DNA of 64,000 nucleotides from assembly GCF_900156625.1 (NCBI RefSeq), contig NZ_FTOB01000002.1, positions 428,275-492,274 of the forward strand, in the 5' to 3' direction. The translations under genes and the position numbers were made by a program. The notes beneath the pieces were generated by a model. It saw only the letters and a program-made list of their open reading frames with translations, made no database searches and was not told the DNA's origin. Source of the stretch: Zobellia uliginosa. Its GTDB lineage: Bacteria > Bacteroidota > Bacteroidia > Flavobacteriales > Flavobacteriaceae. Of the stretch, positions 56,229 to 64,000 are shown piece after piece; position 1 is the stretch's first letter, and every line of letters begins with the position of its first letter.

Positions 56229-56882
56229 ATGAACATACCGAAACTACATTACATATCGCAAGGAAAGACACCGGAAGAGCATCTGGAAAATATTCAGAAA
56301 GCCTGTACATCGGGAGCTGAACTGGTGCAATTGCGTTTAAAGAACGTAAAGAAAAGCGTGGTGCTCAAAACTGCGGAAAAGGCAAGGGAGCTAACAGCGC
56401 ATTTTCAGACACGCTTAATTATCAATGACCACTATCAAATTGCCAAAGAGGTACAGGCGGATGGGGTGCACTTGGGTAAAACCGATGCCGACCCCGTAGT
56501 GGCCCGAAAGCTATTGGGCGATTACTATATCATAGGGGGAACGGCAAATACCTTGGACGATTGCTTGGCTTTGGTAAAGAAAGGTGTCAATTATATTGGT
56601 TTAGGACCTTTTCGTTTTACGACTACCAAGGAAAACCTGAGCCCCATCATTCCACTGATCGGATACCAGGGCATTGTTGGGGAATTAAATTCCGATATGC
56701 CTATTATCGCCATAGGTGGCATTACCATAGATGACGTTCCCGAGATTTTAAAAACAGGGGTTTATGGTATTGCAGCATCTGGGGAGATTACAAAGGACTT
56801 CAATAAAATAAACGCCTTTCATAAACTTTTGAAGGCCCCTTCTACCAATGAACAGGTTTGGAATAGGGAAACAAAATTTTAA
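56229..56882 (+). CDS. thiE: Thiamine phosphate synthase ThiE
   Basis: A TIM-barrel enzyme joining HMP pyrophosphate to the thiazole phosphate. Catalytic motifs are intact: [21 protein letters not shown] (the ND pair and nearby metal ligand), [11 protein letters not shown], and [18 protein letters not shown] (GPxFxTxTK), then [17 protein letters not shown] and [10 protein letters not shown] use the ATG at 56229 as start; a GTG at 56223 shares its first base with the stop of the TenI-like gene and would add two codons. Either start gives tight coupling with the neighbour. It acts in the same operon as thiG and thiH. Confidence 0.93.
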   Translation: MNIPKLHYISQGKTPEEHLENIQKACTSGAELVQLRLKNVKKSVVLKTAEKARELTAHFQTRLIINDHYQIAKEVQADGVHLGKTDADPVVARKLLGDYYIIGGTANTLDDCLALVKKGVNYIGLGPFRFTTTKENLSPIIPLIGYQGIVGELNSDMPIIAIGGITIDDVPEILKTGVYGIAASGEITKDFNKINAFHKLLKAPSTNEQVWNRETKF

Positions 56883-56884
56883 AT

Positions 56885-57655
56885 ATGACAGATATACTTC
56901 AAATAGCGGATAAGACTTTCTCGTCAAGATTGTTTACCGGTACGGGCAAGTTTTCAAGTTCTGAAAAGATGCGGGAAGCTATCTTGGCTTCAGAAAGTGA
57001 GCTGGTTACCGTAGCCCTTAAAAGGGTAGAGGTAGAGAATAAGTCGGACGATATGCTCAAAAGCCTTAATGCGGAACATATCAATTTATTACCGAATACT
57101 TCCGGGGTGAGAACGGCCAAAGAAGCGGTTTTTGCGGCACAATTGGCGCGTGAGGCCCTAGAGACGAATTGGATGAAATTGGAAATCCACCCAGATCCCC
57201 GCTACTTATTGCCCGACCCGATTGAAACCTTGAAAGCAGCCGAGGAATTGGTGAAATTAGGCTTTGTGGTAATGCCCTATATTCATGCCGATCCGGTTTT
57301 GTGCAAACGCTTGGAAGATGTTGGGGTGCAATGTGTAATGCCCTTGGGCGCACCCATTGGCAGTAACAAAGGCTTGAAAACCGATGATTTCCTAAAGATC
57401 ATCATTGAACAGAGCAATGTACCGGTAATCGTAGATGCCGGTATTGGGGCGCCATCACATGCGGCCTATGCTATGGAGCTGGGTGCCGATGCCGTATTGG
57501 TGAATACGGCCATTGCGGTAGCCCAATGTCCGGTTGACATGGCAGTTGCCTTTAAAATGGCGGTAGCGGCAGGTAGGATGGCATATAGCGCGAAATTGGC
57601 CCCGATAAAGGAAGTGGCCGAAGCCAGTAGCCCCTTGACCTCATTTTTGAATTAA
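56885..57655 (+). CDS. thiG: Thiazole synthase ThiG
   Basis: A 256-residue TIM-barrel enzyme that builds the thiazole phosphate from deoxyxylulose phosphate, dehydroglycine and ThiS thiocarboxylate. Typical stretches are [62 protein letters not shown] (the KLEI segment holds the Schiff-base Lys), [15 protein letters not shown], and [32 protein letters not shown]. It starts 2 bases after the thiE stop and ends 10 bases before thiH. Length is normal. Confidence 0.97.
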   Translation: MTDILQIADKTFSSRLFTGTGKFSSSEKMREAILASESELVTVALKRVEVENKSDDMLKSLNAEHINLLPNTSGVRTAKEAVFAAQLAREALETNWMKLEIHPDPRYLLPDPIETLKAAEELVKLGFVVMPYIHADPVLCKRLEDVGVQCVMPLGAPIGSNKGLKTDDFLKIIIEQSNVPVIVDAGIGAPSHAAYAMELGADAVLVNTAIAVAQCPVDMAVAFKMAVAAGRMAYSAKLAPIKEVAEASSPLTSFLN

Positions 57656-57665
57656 AACCGAGTAT

Positions 57666-58772
57666 ATGGCCTTTAAAGATACATTTGAACAATACGATTG
57701 GGATACGCTGGAGCGGGAAATTTATGCCGTGACCGAAGCGGAGGTAGCAGCGGTGTTAAAAAAGGAAAGTATTTCCTTGGATGATTTTAAGACCTTGATT
57801 TCCCCGGCCGCCAAACCCTTCTTGGAGAAAATGGCGCAGCGCAGCCATCAGTTGACCAAGAAGCGTTTTGGGAATACCATACAGATGTACCTGCCCATGT
57901 ACCTCTCCAATGAATGCCAAAATATTTGTACGTATTGTGGATTTAGTATGACGAACAAAATCCCCCGAAAAACCTTAAGCGATGCCGAAATTCTAAAAGA
58001 GGTGGCGCATATAAAGAAATTGGGGTACGACCATATTTTATTGGTGACAGGAGAGGCGAACAGAACCGTTGGAGTTTCCTATATTAAACATGCCATAGAA
58101 CTGATCAAAGACCACTTTTCAAATATCAGTATGGAAGTACAGCCCCTCGGGCAGGCAGATTACGAATTGTTGATGGAAGCCGGGTTATATGCGGTTTTGG
58201 TATACCAGGAAACCTATCATGAAGCCACGTATAAGGTACATCATCCTAAAGGGAAAAAATCCAATTTCCATTATCGTTTGGATACACCTGACCGATTGGG
58301 GAAGGCCGGAATCCATAAAATAGGATTGGGGGCCTTGTTCGGTTTGGAAGACTGGCGGGTCGATAGTTTTTATACGGCCCTGCACTTAAAATACCTGCAA
58401 AGGACGTATTGGAAAACGAAGTACAGCATTTCTTTTCCTCGGTTAAGACCGCATCAGGGCGATGTGCAGCCCAAAGTGGAAATGACCGATGCCGATCTGG
58501 TCCAGCTGATTTGCGCTTATCGTCTTTTAGATGAGGATGTGGAGCTTTCTATGTCTACCCGTGAAAGTGAAACCTTTCGAAACAACATTATAAAGCTAGG
58601 GATTACTTCCATCAGCGCCGAGTCTAAGACCAACCCGGGGGGGTATACGGCCGAGCCCGAATCTTTGGAGCAGTTTGAGATTTCCGATGAACGTTCTACA
58701 GGGGAAATCAAGGAAATGATTAGAAAACAAGGCTATGAGCCCGTTTTTAAAGATTGGGAAGTTTTCGCCTGA
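57666..58772 (+). CDS. thiH: 2-iminoacetate synthase (tyrosine lyase) ThiH
   Basis: A 368-residue radical SAM enzyme that cleaves tyrosine to p-cresol and dehydroglycine for ThiG. The cluster motif is CQNICTYCGF (C-x3-C-x2-C). Also visible are LLVTGEANRTVGVSYI, SMEVQPLGQADYELLMEAGLYAVLVYQETYH, YSISFPRLRPHQGDVQPK and LSMSTRESETFRNN. ThiH rather than the oxygen-dependent ThiO indicates a route that needs no oxygen in this step. It is the last gene of the operon; its 3' end faces the RluA-type gene across 20 bases, with no clear terminator. Confidence 0.96.
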   Translation: MAFKDTFEQYDWDTLEREIYAVTEAEVAAVLKKESISLDDFKTLISPAAKPFLEKMAQRSHQLTKKRFGNTIQMYLPMYLSNECQNICTYCGFSMTNKIPRKTLSDAEILKEVAHIKKLGYDHILLVTGEANRTVGVSYIKHAIELIKDHFSNISMEVQPLGQADYELLMEAGLYAVLVYQETYHEATYKVHHPKGKKSNFHYRLDTPDRLGKAGIHKIGLGALFGLEDWRVDSFYTALHLKYLQRTYWKTKYSISFPRLRPHQGDVQPKVEMTDADLVQLICAYRLLDEDVELSMSTRESETFRNNIIKLGITSISAESKTNPGGYTAEPESLEQFEISDERSTGEIKEMIRKQGYEPVFKDWEVFA

Positions 58773-58792
58773 TGAAGCTGAATTTACACCGA

Positions 58793-59605
58793 CTAAAGCT
58801 CACCGAAAATCTTGGTAAACCTTTCCGGTAGATCGTCTGTTACTTTGAGATGTTCCCCGGTAAAGGGATGAATGAATTCCAAGGAATAGGCATGCAGGTA
58901 GAGGCCTTTACCCATTAAGATAAAGCCTTCTTTACCATAGGTTTTGTCACCGAGAATAGGGTTGCCCATAGCCGATAAATGTTTCCGTAACTGATGTCGC
59001 CTTCCGGTTTTGGGGGCGAGCTTGACTAAATTTAAGTATTCGTATTTTTTTGAGGGAACCGAACGGACGGTTTCAAAATGGCTTTCGGCAGCTTTATCGT
59101 CTATTGGATCTGTAATTTTTCCCGAGAGCGGCATTTTTCCGATCGTTGTCGCATAGTATACTTTGTGGACTTTTTTTTCTTCAAAAAGTTGGTTGAGTTT
59201 ACGGATGCTGCTACCTGTTTTTCCCGTCAATAAAAGTCCCGTTGTAGCATAATCCAGTCGATGTACGGGCTGCGGCTTGGTAGCGTCGGATACATCGCAC
59301 GGTTTTAGGTTTTGGGGCAAGGCGTTTGCAATGGTCTTAAAGCTGTTTCCGCTTACAAGTATACCTGCGGGTTTGTGGATTATGGCCAAGTAATCGTCTT
59401 CAAAAAGGACCTTGAGGTCGAAAACCAAAGTCTTGCAAGAGGGGGTTTCCTCAGCTAGGGAAAGTTCTATTTTTTCGCCTCCCTTGAGGTAGGTAGCGGT
59501 ATGGGCCAAGTGCCCGTTTACCTTGACGCGCTTTTTCTTTAGGGCTTTTTTCCAAGCCGATTTTGTGGGGACGGAAGGAAATACGCCCACACCATACTCT
59601 TGCAT
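58793..59605 (-). CDS. RluA-family 23S/tRNA pseudouridine synthase
   Basis: A 270-residue RNA-modifying enzyme. The N-terminal S4-like RNA-binding segment (WKKALKKKRVKVNGHLAH) is followed by the catalytic domain with VHRLDYATTGLLLTGKT, where Asp118 is the nucleophile. YLNLVKLAPKTGRRHQLRKHLSAMGNPILGDKTYG is the second conserved block. Members isomerise uridine in rRNA or tRNA; which RNA is modified here is not determined. It is convergent with thiH and in the same direction as the downstream minus-strand genes. Length is normal for a compact RluA member. Confidence 0.9.
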   Translation of the reverse strand: MQEYGVGVFPSVPTKSAWKKALKKKRVKVNGHLAHTATYLKGGEKIELSLAEETPSCKTLVFDLKVLFEDDYLAIIHKPAGILVSGNSFKTIANALPQNLKPCDVSDATKPQPVHRLDYATTGLLLTGKTGSSIRKLNQLFEEKKVHKVYYATTIGKMPLSGKITDPIDDKAAESHFETVRSVPSKKYEYLNLVKLAPKTGRRHQLRKHLSAMGNPILGDKTYGKEGFILMGKGLYLHAYSLEFIHPFTGEHLKVTDDLPERFTKIFGEL

Positions 59606-59743
59606 ACGGATAGGGGCGTCAAGTTGCGCTACGATATGTATTTCGGTATATGCGATTTCAAAAAAGAATGGGATTCAAGGTGCAAGTTAAGGCATAGAAA
59701 CGGATTGAAAAAAAGGGAATTGAACAATGGCAAGCCGATATGG

Positions 59744-60508
59744 TTATCTGCGAAACGCATGTTTGTGCTTTGCGGTTTTCTTTTGGGTATACTTTCTCCG
59801 CGCCTTGATCAAACGGTAGCGGATGTCGTCGTAAAAGAGACTGGCAAGAAGAATGACGGCTCCTACAATGAGGGTGTTCAGTTTAAAGTCCATTTTAGAA
59901 TAGAGAAAACCGCCCACTAATCCGCCGGCAAAAAAGAAAAGGATAATATAGATGCGTAGCTGGATATTCGACTTAAGTTTTCCTCTGTTAGGATGCAGTT
60001 TGGGAAAGAACAATTGGGAGATTTCTATTCCTAAATCCGTAAAGAGTCCCGTTAAATGTGTAGTTCGGACTATGGCATTGGAAATTTTGGTAACATAGGA
60101 GTTTTGGAGTCCCATAGCAAATAATAACAAACAAGCGATGGTATCGAACGACTCCAGTTTCATCACATTGCTCGTTAGGGCTATGGATATCAAAACAAGA
60201 CATTCGATTGTGGTGGGGAGCACAAAAACGTTCAGTTTTTTATTGGCCCGAAACTTTTCAATCAGATAACTTGATAAAAACGAACCGAAGAGAAAAGAAA
60301 AAATATATAGAAAATAGATGGTACCCCTCCAGAAGTCAAAATTGGCCACATCATAAATAAAAAGTGCAAAATGTCCGGTGACATTTGTAGTCAACTGCTT
60401 GATCGATAAGAACCCCGTTACGTTTACGATGCCTGCAACAAAAGACAATACGGTTGCAATCTGCAGATTGTGTTTTAAGGTTCTGCTTTTGCCTTGATGT
60501 CTAAACAT
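59744..60508 (-). CDS. DUF1275 (YoaK family) integral membrane protein
   Basis: A 254-residue protein with about six membrane helices. The opening ATVLSFVAGIVNVTGFLSIKQLTTNVTGHFALF is the family signature, a variant of the common GF-x-T-N-x-T-G pattern. A central MGLQNSYVTKISNAIVRTTHLTGLFTDLGIEISQLF block is also typical. The C-terminus is very basic (YRLIKARRKYTQKKTAKHKH). Function is unknown; some relatives are proposed transporters. It is separated from the RluA-type gene by 138 bases, in which no gene is evident. Confidence 0.85.
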   Translation of the reverse strand: MFRHQGKSRTLKHNLQIATVLSFVAGIVNVTGFLSIKQLTTNVTGHFALFIYDVANFDFWRGTIYFLYIFSFLFGSFLSSYLIEKFRANKKLNVFVLPTTIECLVLISIALTSNVMKLESFDTIACLLLFAMGLQNSYVTKISNAIVRTTHLTGLFTDLGIEISQLFFPKLHPNRGKLKSNIQLRIYIILFFFAGGLVGGFLYSKMDFKLNTLIVGAVILLASLFYDDIRYRLIKARRKYTQKKTAKHKHAFRR

Positions 60509-60553
60509 TCATTCTTCATTTACCAAATTGCACGGGCAAAGGTCTCATTTTTT

Positions 60554-60673
60554 TTAAGCTGTACCACTTGTTTCCGCCAAAATTTGCGCTTTGGCCGAGG
60601 AAAACCCCATTCCTTTCTTTTTGAGGGCTTGGTTTAGGGAAAAGGAGTCCTTGGGCGGTTGTAATGTCACCAC
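60554..60673 (-). pseudogene. Short coding-like frame, possible gene remnant after osmC-like gene
   Basis: A 39-codon frame that could begin with GTG and ends with TAA. The sequence (VVTLQPPKDSFSL ... KKKGMGFSSAKAQILAETS) reads like ordinary protein, but no family is recognised. It is preceded by an in-frame stop 12 bases before the GTG and by the OsmC stop 30 bases upstream. It may be the tail of a decayed gene, a small protein or chance. Confidence 0.2.
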
Positions 60674-60702
60674 ATCATCAAATTATCGATTCGCAATGAT
60701 TA

Positions 60703-61179
60703 TTAGGCTTCCTTAACGATACAACGTGAATTGTGCCGTACTTTGAAGTTTACGGAATTGGCGATAAAGCAAAGTTCGTTGGCCTTGGTATGAAGCGCCT
60801 TTGCTTTCGCTACCATTTCTTCCTTCGTGACGGTAACGATAGGGTTTAAGCTTACCTCCGAAAATTGTCCGCTACCATTGGCGTTCTCCTCCATTATGCC
60901 AGTGGCATTGTCCTTGTAATCCGTTACAATGATATGGGCTTCCGAGCACAGGTGTAAATACCAAAGCATATGGCAAGACGATAGGGAGGAAAGAAAAAGC
61001 TCTTCGGGGTTGTACTTGCTTCGATCGCCCCTGAAGGCCGGGTCCGATGAGCCGTATATATCCGGTTTATTGTTGATGGAGATAGTGTGACTTCTTTCGA
61101 AGGCCCTATAATGGGAAGTGCCCGTTCCTTGGTTTCCTGTCCATTTTACGGTTAGGGCGTAGTCATGTCGTTTTTTCAT
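60703..61179 (-). CDS. OsmC family protein
   Basis: A 158-residue protein of the OsmC/Ohr superfamily, which reduces organic hydroperoxides using reactive Cys residues. The family block FRGDRSKYNPEELFLSSLSSCHMLWYLHLCSEAHI holds the first Cys. The second conserved Cys is expected near FIANSVNF or RCIVKEA, and ANELCFIANS contains a Cys at about the right place. AEANAL-type loops are present as KALHTKANELC. It is a stand-alone minus-strand gene, 152 bases after the GH32 stop. OsmC-type rather than Ohr-type is a guess; the Ohr hallmark arrangement is not clear. Confidence 0.85.
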   Translation of the reverse strand: MKKRHDYALTVKWTGNQGTGTSHYRAFERSHTISINNKPDIYGSSDPAFRGDRSKYNPEELFLSSLSSCHMLWYLHLCSEAHIIVTDYKDNATGIMEENANGSGQFSEVSLNPIVTVTKEEMVAKAKALHTKANELCFIANSVNFKVRHNSRCIVKEA

Positions 61180-61331
61180 GTGCTTCTAATGTATACTAGT
61201 ACAAGTGTTATCTTGGCTCTTGCTTTCCCTCAATCTGATTAATCGATAAATAAGATTAAATGCTCCGGGGTTTGCCTCGAAATCAAGGTGTATTCCTTTT
61301 AATGTAGCGCGATCTTGCCCCGAGGTATAGT

Positions 61332-62930
61332 TTACTTTTTCCCAGGCTTCCAAATGCCCTTGAGGGAATAGATTTTTGTGTCCTTGATTTTCCATGTGCC
61401 TTTTTGTGAAAATAAGGAAACCGTATTGAATTTCTCCGAAGGAAAGAAAATATCCGTAAAGTTCAGTTTCCCGCCGTTAACGAAAATTTCAAGGGAAGAG
61501 GCGTCGACAAATAGCTGTATGTTCATGGTGTCTTCGTCGTAGTTTAATGGGGCGTAATGTTTTTTCCCGAAAAAGTCTTCTGAAAACTTGGTTTTGGCAG
61601 AGTTGGTCCGGTCTACATATAGCATATCCCCACCCTTATCGAAAGTGATGACCAGGTTTTCCCCTAGGTCGTTTTTAAGCTCGAAACCAAAAGAACCGGC
61701 CGTGGTTTCCTTTAGGTCGATCTCCATAGCGATTTCAAATTGCGAAGGCGAAAACGAAGCCTCTAGCAGGTGTCTATCTTCGACTTGAAACGGACTTATC
61801 AAAGTGGAGTCTTTTCGCAACGCTTGTAATTCTTTTACCGGGCTACTGATTAAATGATAGTCCGCATTGGATCGGGTCAATTTTAATTCCCTCGGAAGTG
61901 TCATGGCGCTCCTCCAGTTTTCGGTAGGGACAATTTGGGCGTACTGCCAATTGGACATCCATCCTATGCCGATAATTCTACCATCGTCTTTAGGGATGTT
62001 GTTCCATGTAACAAAGGCATAATTATCAGCGCCCCAATCGAGCCATTTCTGTTTTTTTACATCGCTTGTAAAGGTTTTTCCATCAAAATCACCAATAAAA
62101 TAAGAAGAGGCAGTACCTCCATTAGGGGCATTTTTTTGGATGCTGACGATCAAGGCCCATTTTTCTTCATCGGAGCCTTCAACTTTTATAGGAAAGAGGT
62201 CTGGGCATTCCCATAGGCGAATATCGCCGTCTATACCAAAGTCGGAAAGATGGGTCCAATCGATAAGGTTGGGAGAGGCATAAAATTTGACCTTGTCATA
62301 GGCGGCCAATACCAAGATCCATTGTTGCGATTTTTCATGCCATACTACTTTGGGGTCCCTAAAATCTTTGATGCCTTCCGTATTCGGAATAACGGGGTTG
62401 TGCCCGTATTTGGTCCATTTCACACCTTCATCTAGACTATAGGCGATACTTTGGGTTTGAAAATTGTTTGTTTCGGCTTTTTCACCCTCTAAATTGTGGT
62501 GGGTAAATGTGGCTACGATGGGCGGATTCTCCTTGGTGCCGAATTTAGAGGTATTGTTAAGGTCTACCACGGCCCCTCCTGAAAAAATGAGTCCCAATGA
62601 ATCGGGGTATAGGGCGATAGGGAGGTGTTTCCAATGAACCAGGTCTTTTGATTCGGCATGTCCCCAATGCATTGGTCCCCATACGGTACTATCTGGGTAG
62701 TATTGATAAAAGAGATGGTATTTCCCCTTGTAAAAAAACATTCCATTAGGGTCGTTCATCCATTTGGCCTCGGGGGTAAAATGAAATTGTGGACGGTGTT
62801 TTTCTTGATAAGGTTCAGGAAGTTTCTGGCTATGCGTTATTTTTTCTGTTTGTTCCTCCTTACAACTTATGGACATACTCATGATGGTGAGCACCAAGAC
62901 CGAAAAAAATATCATTTTCCTCATAGACAA
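61332..62930 (-). CDS. GH32 fructan hydrolase, lipoprotein
   Basis: A 532-residue beta-propeller enzyme that releases fructose from beta-fructosides (levan, inulin or sucrose-like substrates). The lipobox is SISCKEEQ (Cys23), so it is membrane-anchored. The nucleophile Asp60 is in KWMNDPNGMF, the transition-state Asp is in DFRDPKVVWHE, and the acid/base Glu241 is in RLWECPDLFPI. FSGGAVVD is also typical. A C-terminal beta-sandwich follows (SLEIFVNGGKLNFTDIFFP). Lack of a fructan susCD pair in the window means its locus may be elsewhere or extend past the edge. Algal loci rarely need GH32, so it looks unrelated to region 1. Confidence 0.94.
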   Translation of the reverse strand: MSMRKMIFFSVLVLTIMSMSISCKEEQTEKITHSQKLPEPYQEKHRPQFHFTPEAKWMNDPNGMFFYKGKYHLFYQYYPDSTVWGPMHWGHAESKDLVHWKHLPIALYPDSLGLIFSGGAVVDLNNTSKFGTKENPPIVATFTHHNLEGEKAETNNFQTQSIAYSLDEGVKWTKYGHNPVIPNTEGIKDFRDPKVVWHEKSQQWILVLAAYDKVKFYASPNLIDWTHLSDFGIDGDIRLWECPDLFPIKVEGSDEEKWALIVSIQKNAPNGGTASSYFIGDFDGKTFTSDVKKQKWLDWGADNYAFVTWNNIPKDDGRIIGIGWMSNWQYAQIVPTENWRSAMTLPRELKLTRSNADYHLISSPVKELQALRKDSTLISPFQVEDRHLLEASFSPSQFEIAMEIDLKETTAGSFGFELKNDLGENLVITFDKGGDMLYVDRTNSAKTKFSEDFFGKKHYAPLNYDEDTMNIQLFVDASSLEIFVNGGKLNFTDIFFPSEKFNTVSLFSQKGTWKIKDTKIYSLKGIWKPGKK

Positions 62931-63317
62931 TGGGTATAGGGATAGTTAAAGTTAAGATACCCAATTTAACGAATGTAAAGCTAATAGAAAACTATTTCGA
63001 TAATTCTACAGGGGTGATTTCGTTCGAATTCATATAGTTTTAATTTTATATGGTTTGTAAAAACGGGGAAGGATAACAAAGTTTTGGATTTTAAATTTCA
63101 TATATCATCGATTTTTGTCGTGAACGGGTGTGAATAGATATATTTTCGGTTTGGGACGTATGTCGACAAACCCTTTGATGGGCATATAACTTTAAACGAG
63201 GGGTGTAACCCCTATAGGACAGCCCCTCGTTAAGGTTTTAAATAATTAGATACTAATCTCTCTACCTTTCTTTAAGTTATAAACTTAAGATCGTTTTTTA
63301 TATAGAAGGTATACCGT
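62931..63317. promoter_or_regulatory. Intergenic region with competing hairpins
   Basis: A 387-base gap between the GH32 gene and the edge-cut gene, both on the minus strand. A 9-bp stem AACGAGGGG (63195-63203) / CCCCTCGTT (63223-63231) can compete with a short inner hairpin AGGGG-tgtaa-CCCCT (63199-63213). A nearby CCTATAGG palindrome lies at 63211-63218. There is no T run, so this is not a plain terminator. The rest holds no gene. Confidence 0.4.
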
Positions 63318-64000
63318 TTATTTTTCAACTAAAAATCTAATCATTTTATTTTCAATTGATAAAAAGTAGATTCCTTTTGGGAGGGAGCTTACATCTAAGG
63401 ATATCTCGTTTTTACTCGACTGTGTGCTCCCTTTGGCCACATGTTGCCCGGTTGAGTTTATAATGGTATAGGCCACATTTTTTTTAGATAGGCCTGTAGC
63501 GTGTAGTCTACCTTCTACGGGATTCGGGTACACTGATATTTTGTTGCTCTCTTCTTCTTGGGGCAATAGTTCCGCATTGGTCTTGGCGCTTGTGTTACTA
63601 GATAAATAGACCTTAGCTTTTTGAAAGCCTGTACCTTGTGAGCCGGCCAGTACGTACGGACGGTCTTCGTTAGAGATGTCTATTGCATTGAATAGGGGGT
63701 AGGCCGCTTTTTGATTTTGTTTTGACCATGTATTTCCTCCATCATTGGAAAACCAAATTCCGTTACTACCTTCTAACAGTCCTCCAGATCCCATGGCACT
63801 TGAGGAAGTGGCATAAATAATATTTGAGTTTTTAGGCATAATGGCTACTTTTCTCATATACTTGTCGGTAAGTAGTTTTTTCCAAGTGTTGCCTTTGTCT
63901 TTACTTCGAAACAAACCTCGGTTTTCTCCGAAACCATTTACTGCAACATAGACCCAATTCTGGTGGTTAGGGTCGGTGACGATATCACTAATTCCTTTAT
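63318..64000 (-). CDS. Asp-box repeat protein with type A T9SS sorting domain (partial, 5' end cut)
   Basis: The reading frame is open across the right edge; I read it in-frame as K-G-I-S-D-I-V-T-D-P at the edge, so the N-terminus is missing. Asp-box motifs S-x-D-x-G-x-T-W occur as SKDKGNTWKK and SNDGGNTWSK, typical of beta-propellers in sialidase-like, xyloglucanase-like or VPS10-like proteins. The last ~75 residues (ISVYPNPVEGRLHATGL ... SLDVSSLPKGIYFLSIE ... IRFLVEK) form a type A (Por secretion) sorting domain, indicating export by the type IX system. No catalytic residue can be assigned without the missing part. Confidence 0.85.
   Translation of the reverse strand, partial: KGISDIVTDPNHQNWVYVAVNGFGENRGLFRSKDKGNTWKKLLTDKYMRKVAIMPKNSNIIYATSSSAMGSGGLLEGSNGIWFSNDGGNTWSKQNQKAAYPLFNAIDISNEDRPYVLAGSQGTGFQKAKVYLSSNTSAKTNAELLPQEEESNKISVYPNPVEGRLHATGLSKKNVAYTIINSTGQHVAKGSTQSSKNEISLDVSSLPKGIYFLSIENKMIRFLVEK

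Noticed and set aside
59600-59920. 106-codon plus-strand frame near the RluA and DUF1275 genes
   Set aside because: Much of it lies antisense to the DUF1275 gene; composition is Lys/Arg-rich without motifs.
61186-61395. 69-codon minus-strand frame between the GH32 and OsmC genes
   Set aside because: It overlaps the 3' end of the GH32 gene in another frame and shows no recognisable protein features.

Overview
The window looks like chromosome of a marine, gliding, algal-polysaccharide-degrading member of the Flavobacteriaceae (Bacteroidota). The sequence itself shows SusC/SusD-like proteins, a hybrid two-component regulator, six formylglycine-type sulfatases, type IX secretion sorting domains of both types, PorP/SprF-like partners, Bacteroidota-style TAnnTTTG -7 boxes and weak Shine-Dalgarno sites. 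The gene content resembles Zobellia and relatives, but the genus cannot be proven from this window. No rRNA, tRNA, insertion sequence or CRISPR array was seen.

Region 1 (1-34.1 kb) is a large polysaccharide utilisation locus for a sulfated glycan. A leftward block (11332 to 1) encodes a GH2 enzyme, a sulfatase, two GH28-type beta-helix hydrolases, two more sulfatases and a PhoD-like phosphoesterase cut by the window edge. A GH29 fucosidase-type lipoprotein runs rightward from the same divergent promoter region. Next come a fourth sulfatase and a 1413-residue HTCS sensor/regulator, both leftward, and then a rightward susC-susD-surface lipoprotein operon. A second leftward operon (34133 to 27550) holds a DUF1080 protein, a second GH29, two more sulfatases and a periplasmic aldose 1-epimerase. 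Together these suggest outer-membrane capture, desulfation, and trimming of galactose-like (GH2), fucose/L-galactose-like (GH29) and uronic-type (GH28) residues. No classical endo-galactanase, agarase, carrageenase or polysaccharide lyase is visible, so the backbone substrate is unresolved.

Region 2 (34.3-36.4 kb) has a small ArsR-type regulator / membrane protein / SDR operon, followed by thiD.

Region 3 (36.9-53.0 kb) encodes a 4417-residue secreted adhesin-like protein. It has about 2600 residues of Asp-rich calcium-binding (TSP3-like) repeats, including three near-identical 798-bp units, and a type B T9SS C-terminal domain. Its partners follow in the same direction: a PorP/SprF-like outer-membrane protein and a TPR/PD40/OmpA-like protein. 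These two genes are strikingly GC-richer than the adhesin gene.

Region 4 (53.2-58.8 kb) is a thiamine biosynthesis operon: a promoter, a TPP riboswitch and then thiS, thiC, a TenI-like gene, thiE, thiG and thiH. The adhesin locus lies between thiD and this operon.

Region 5 (58.8-64.0 kb) holds housekeeping and accessory genes on the minus strand: an RluA-type pseudouridine synthase, a DUF1275 membrane protein, an OsmC-family protein, a GH32 fructan-type lipoprotein, and the C-terminal part of an Asp-box protein with a type A T9SS sorting domain, cut by the right edge.
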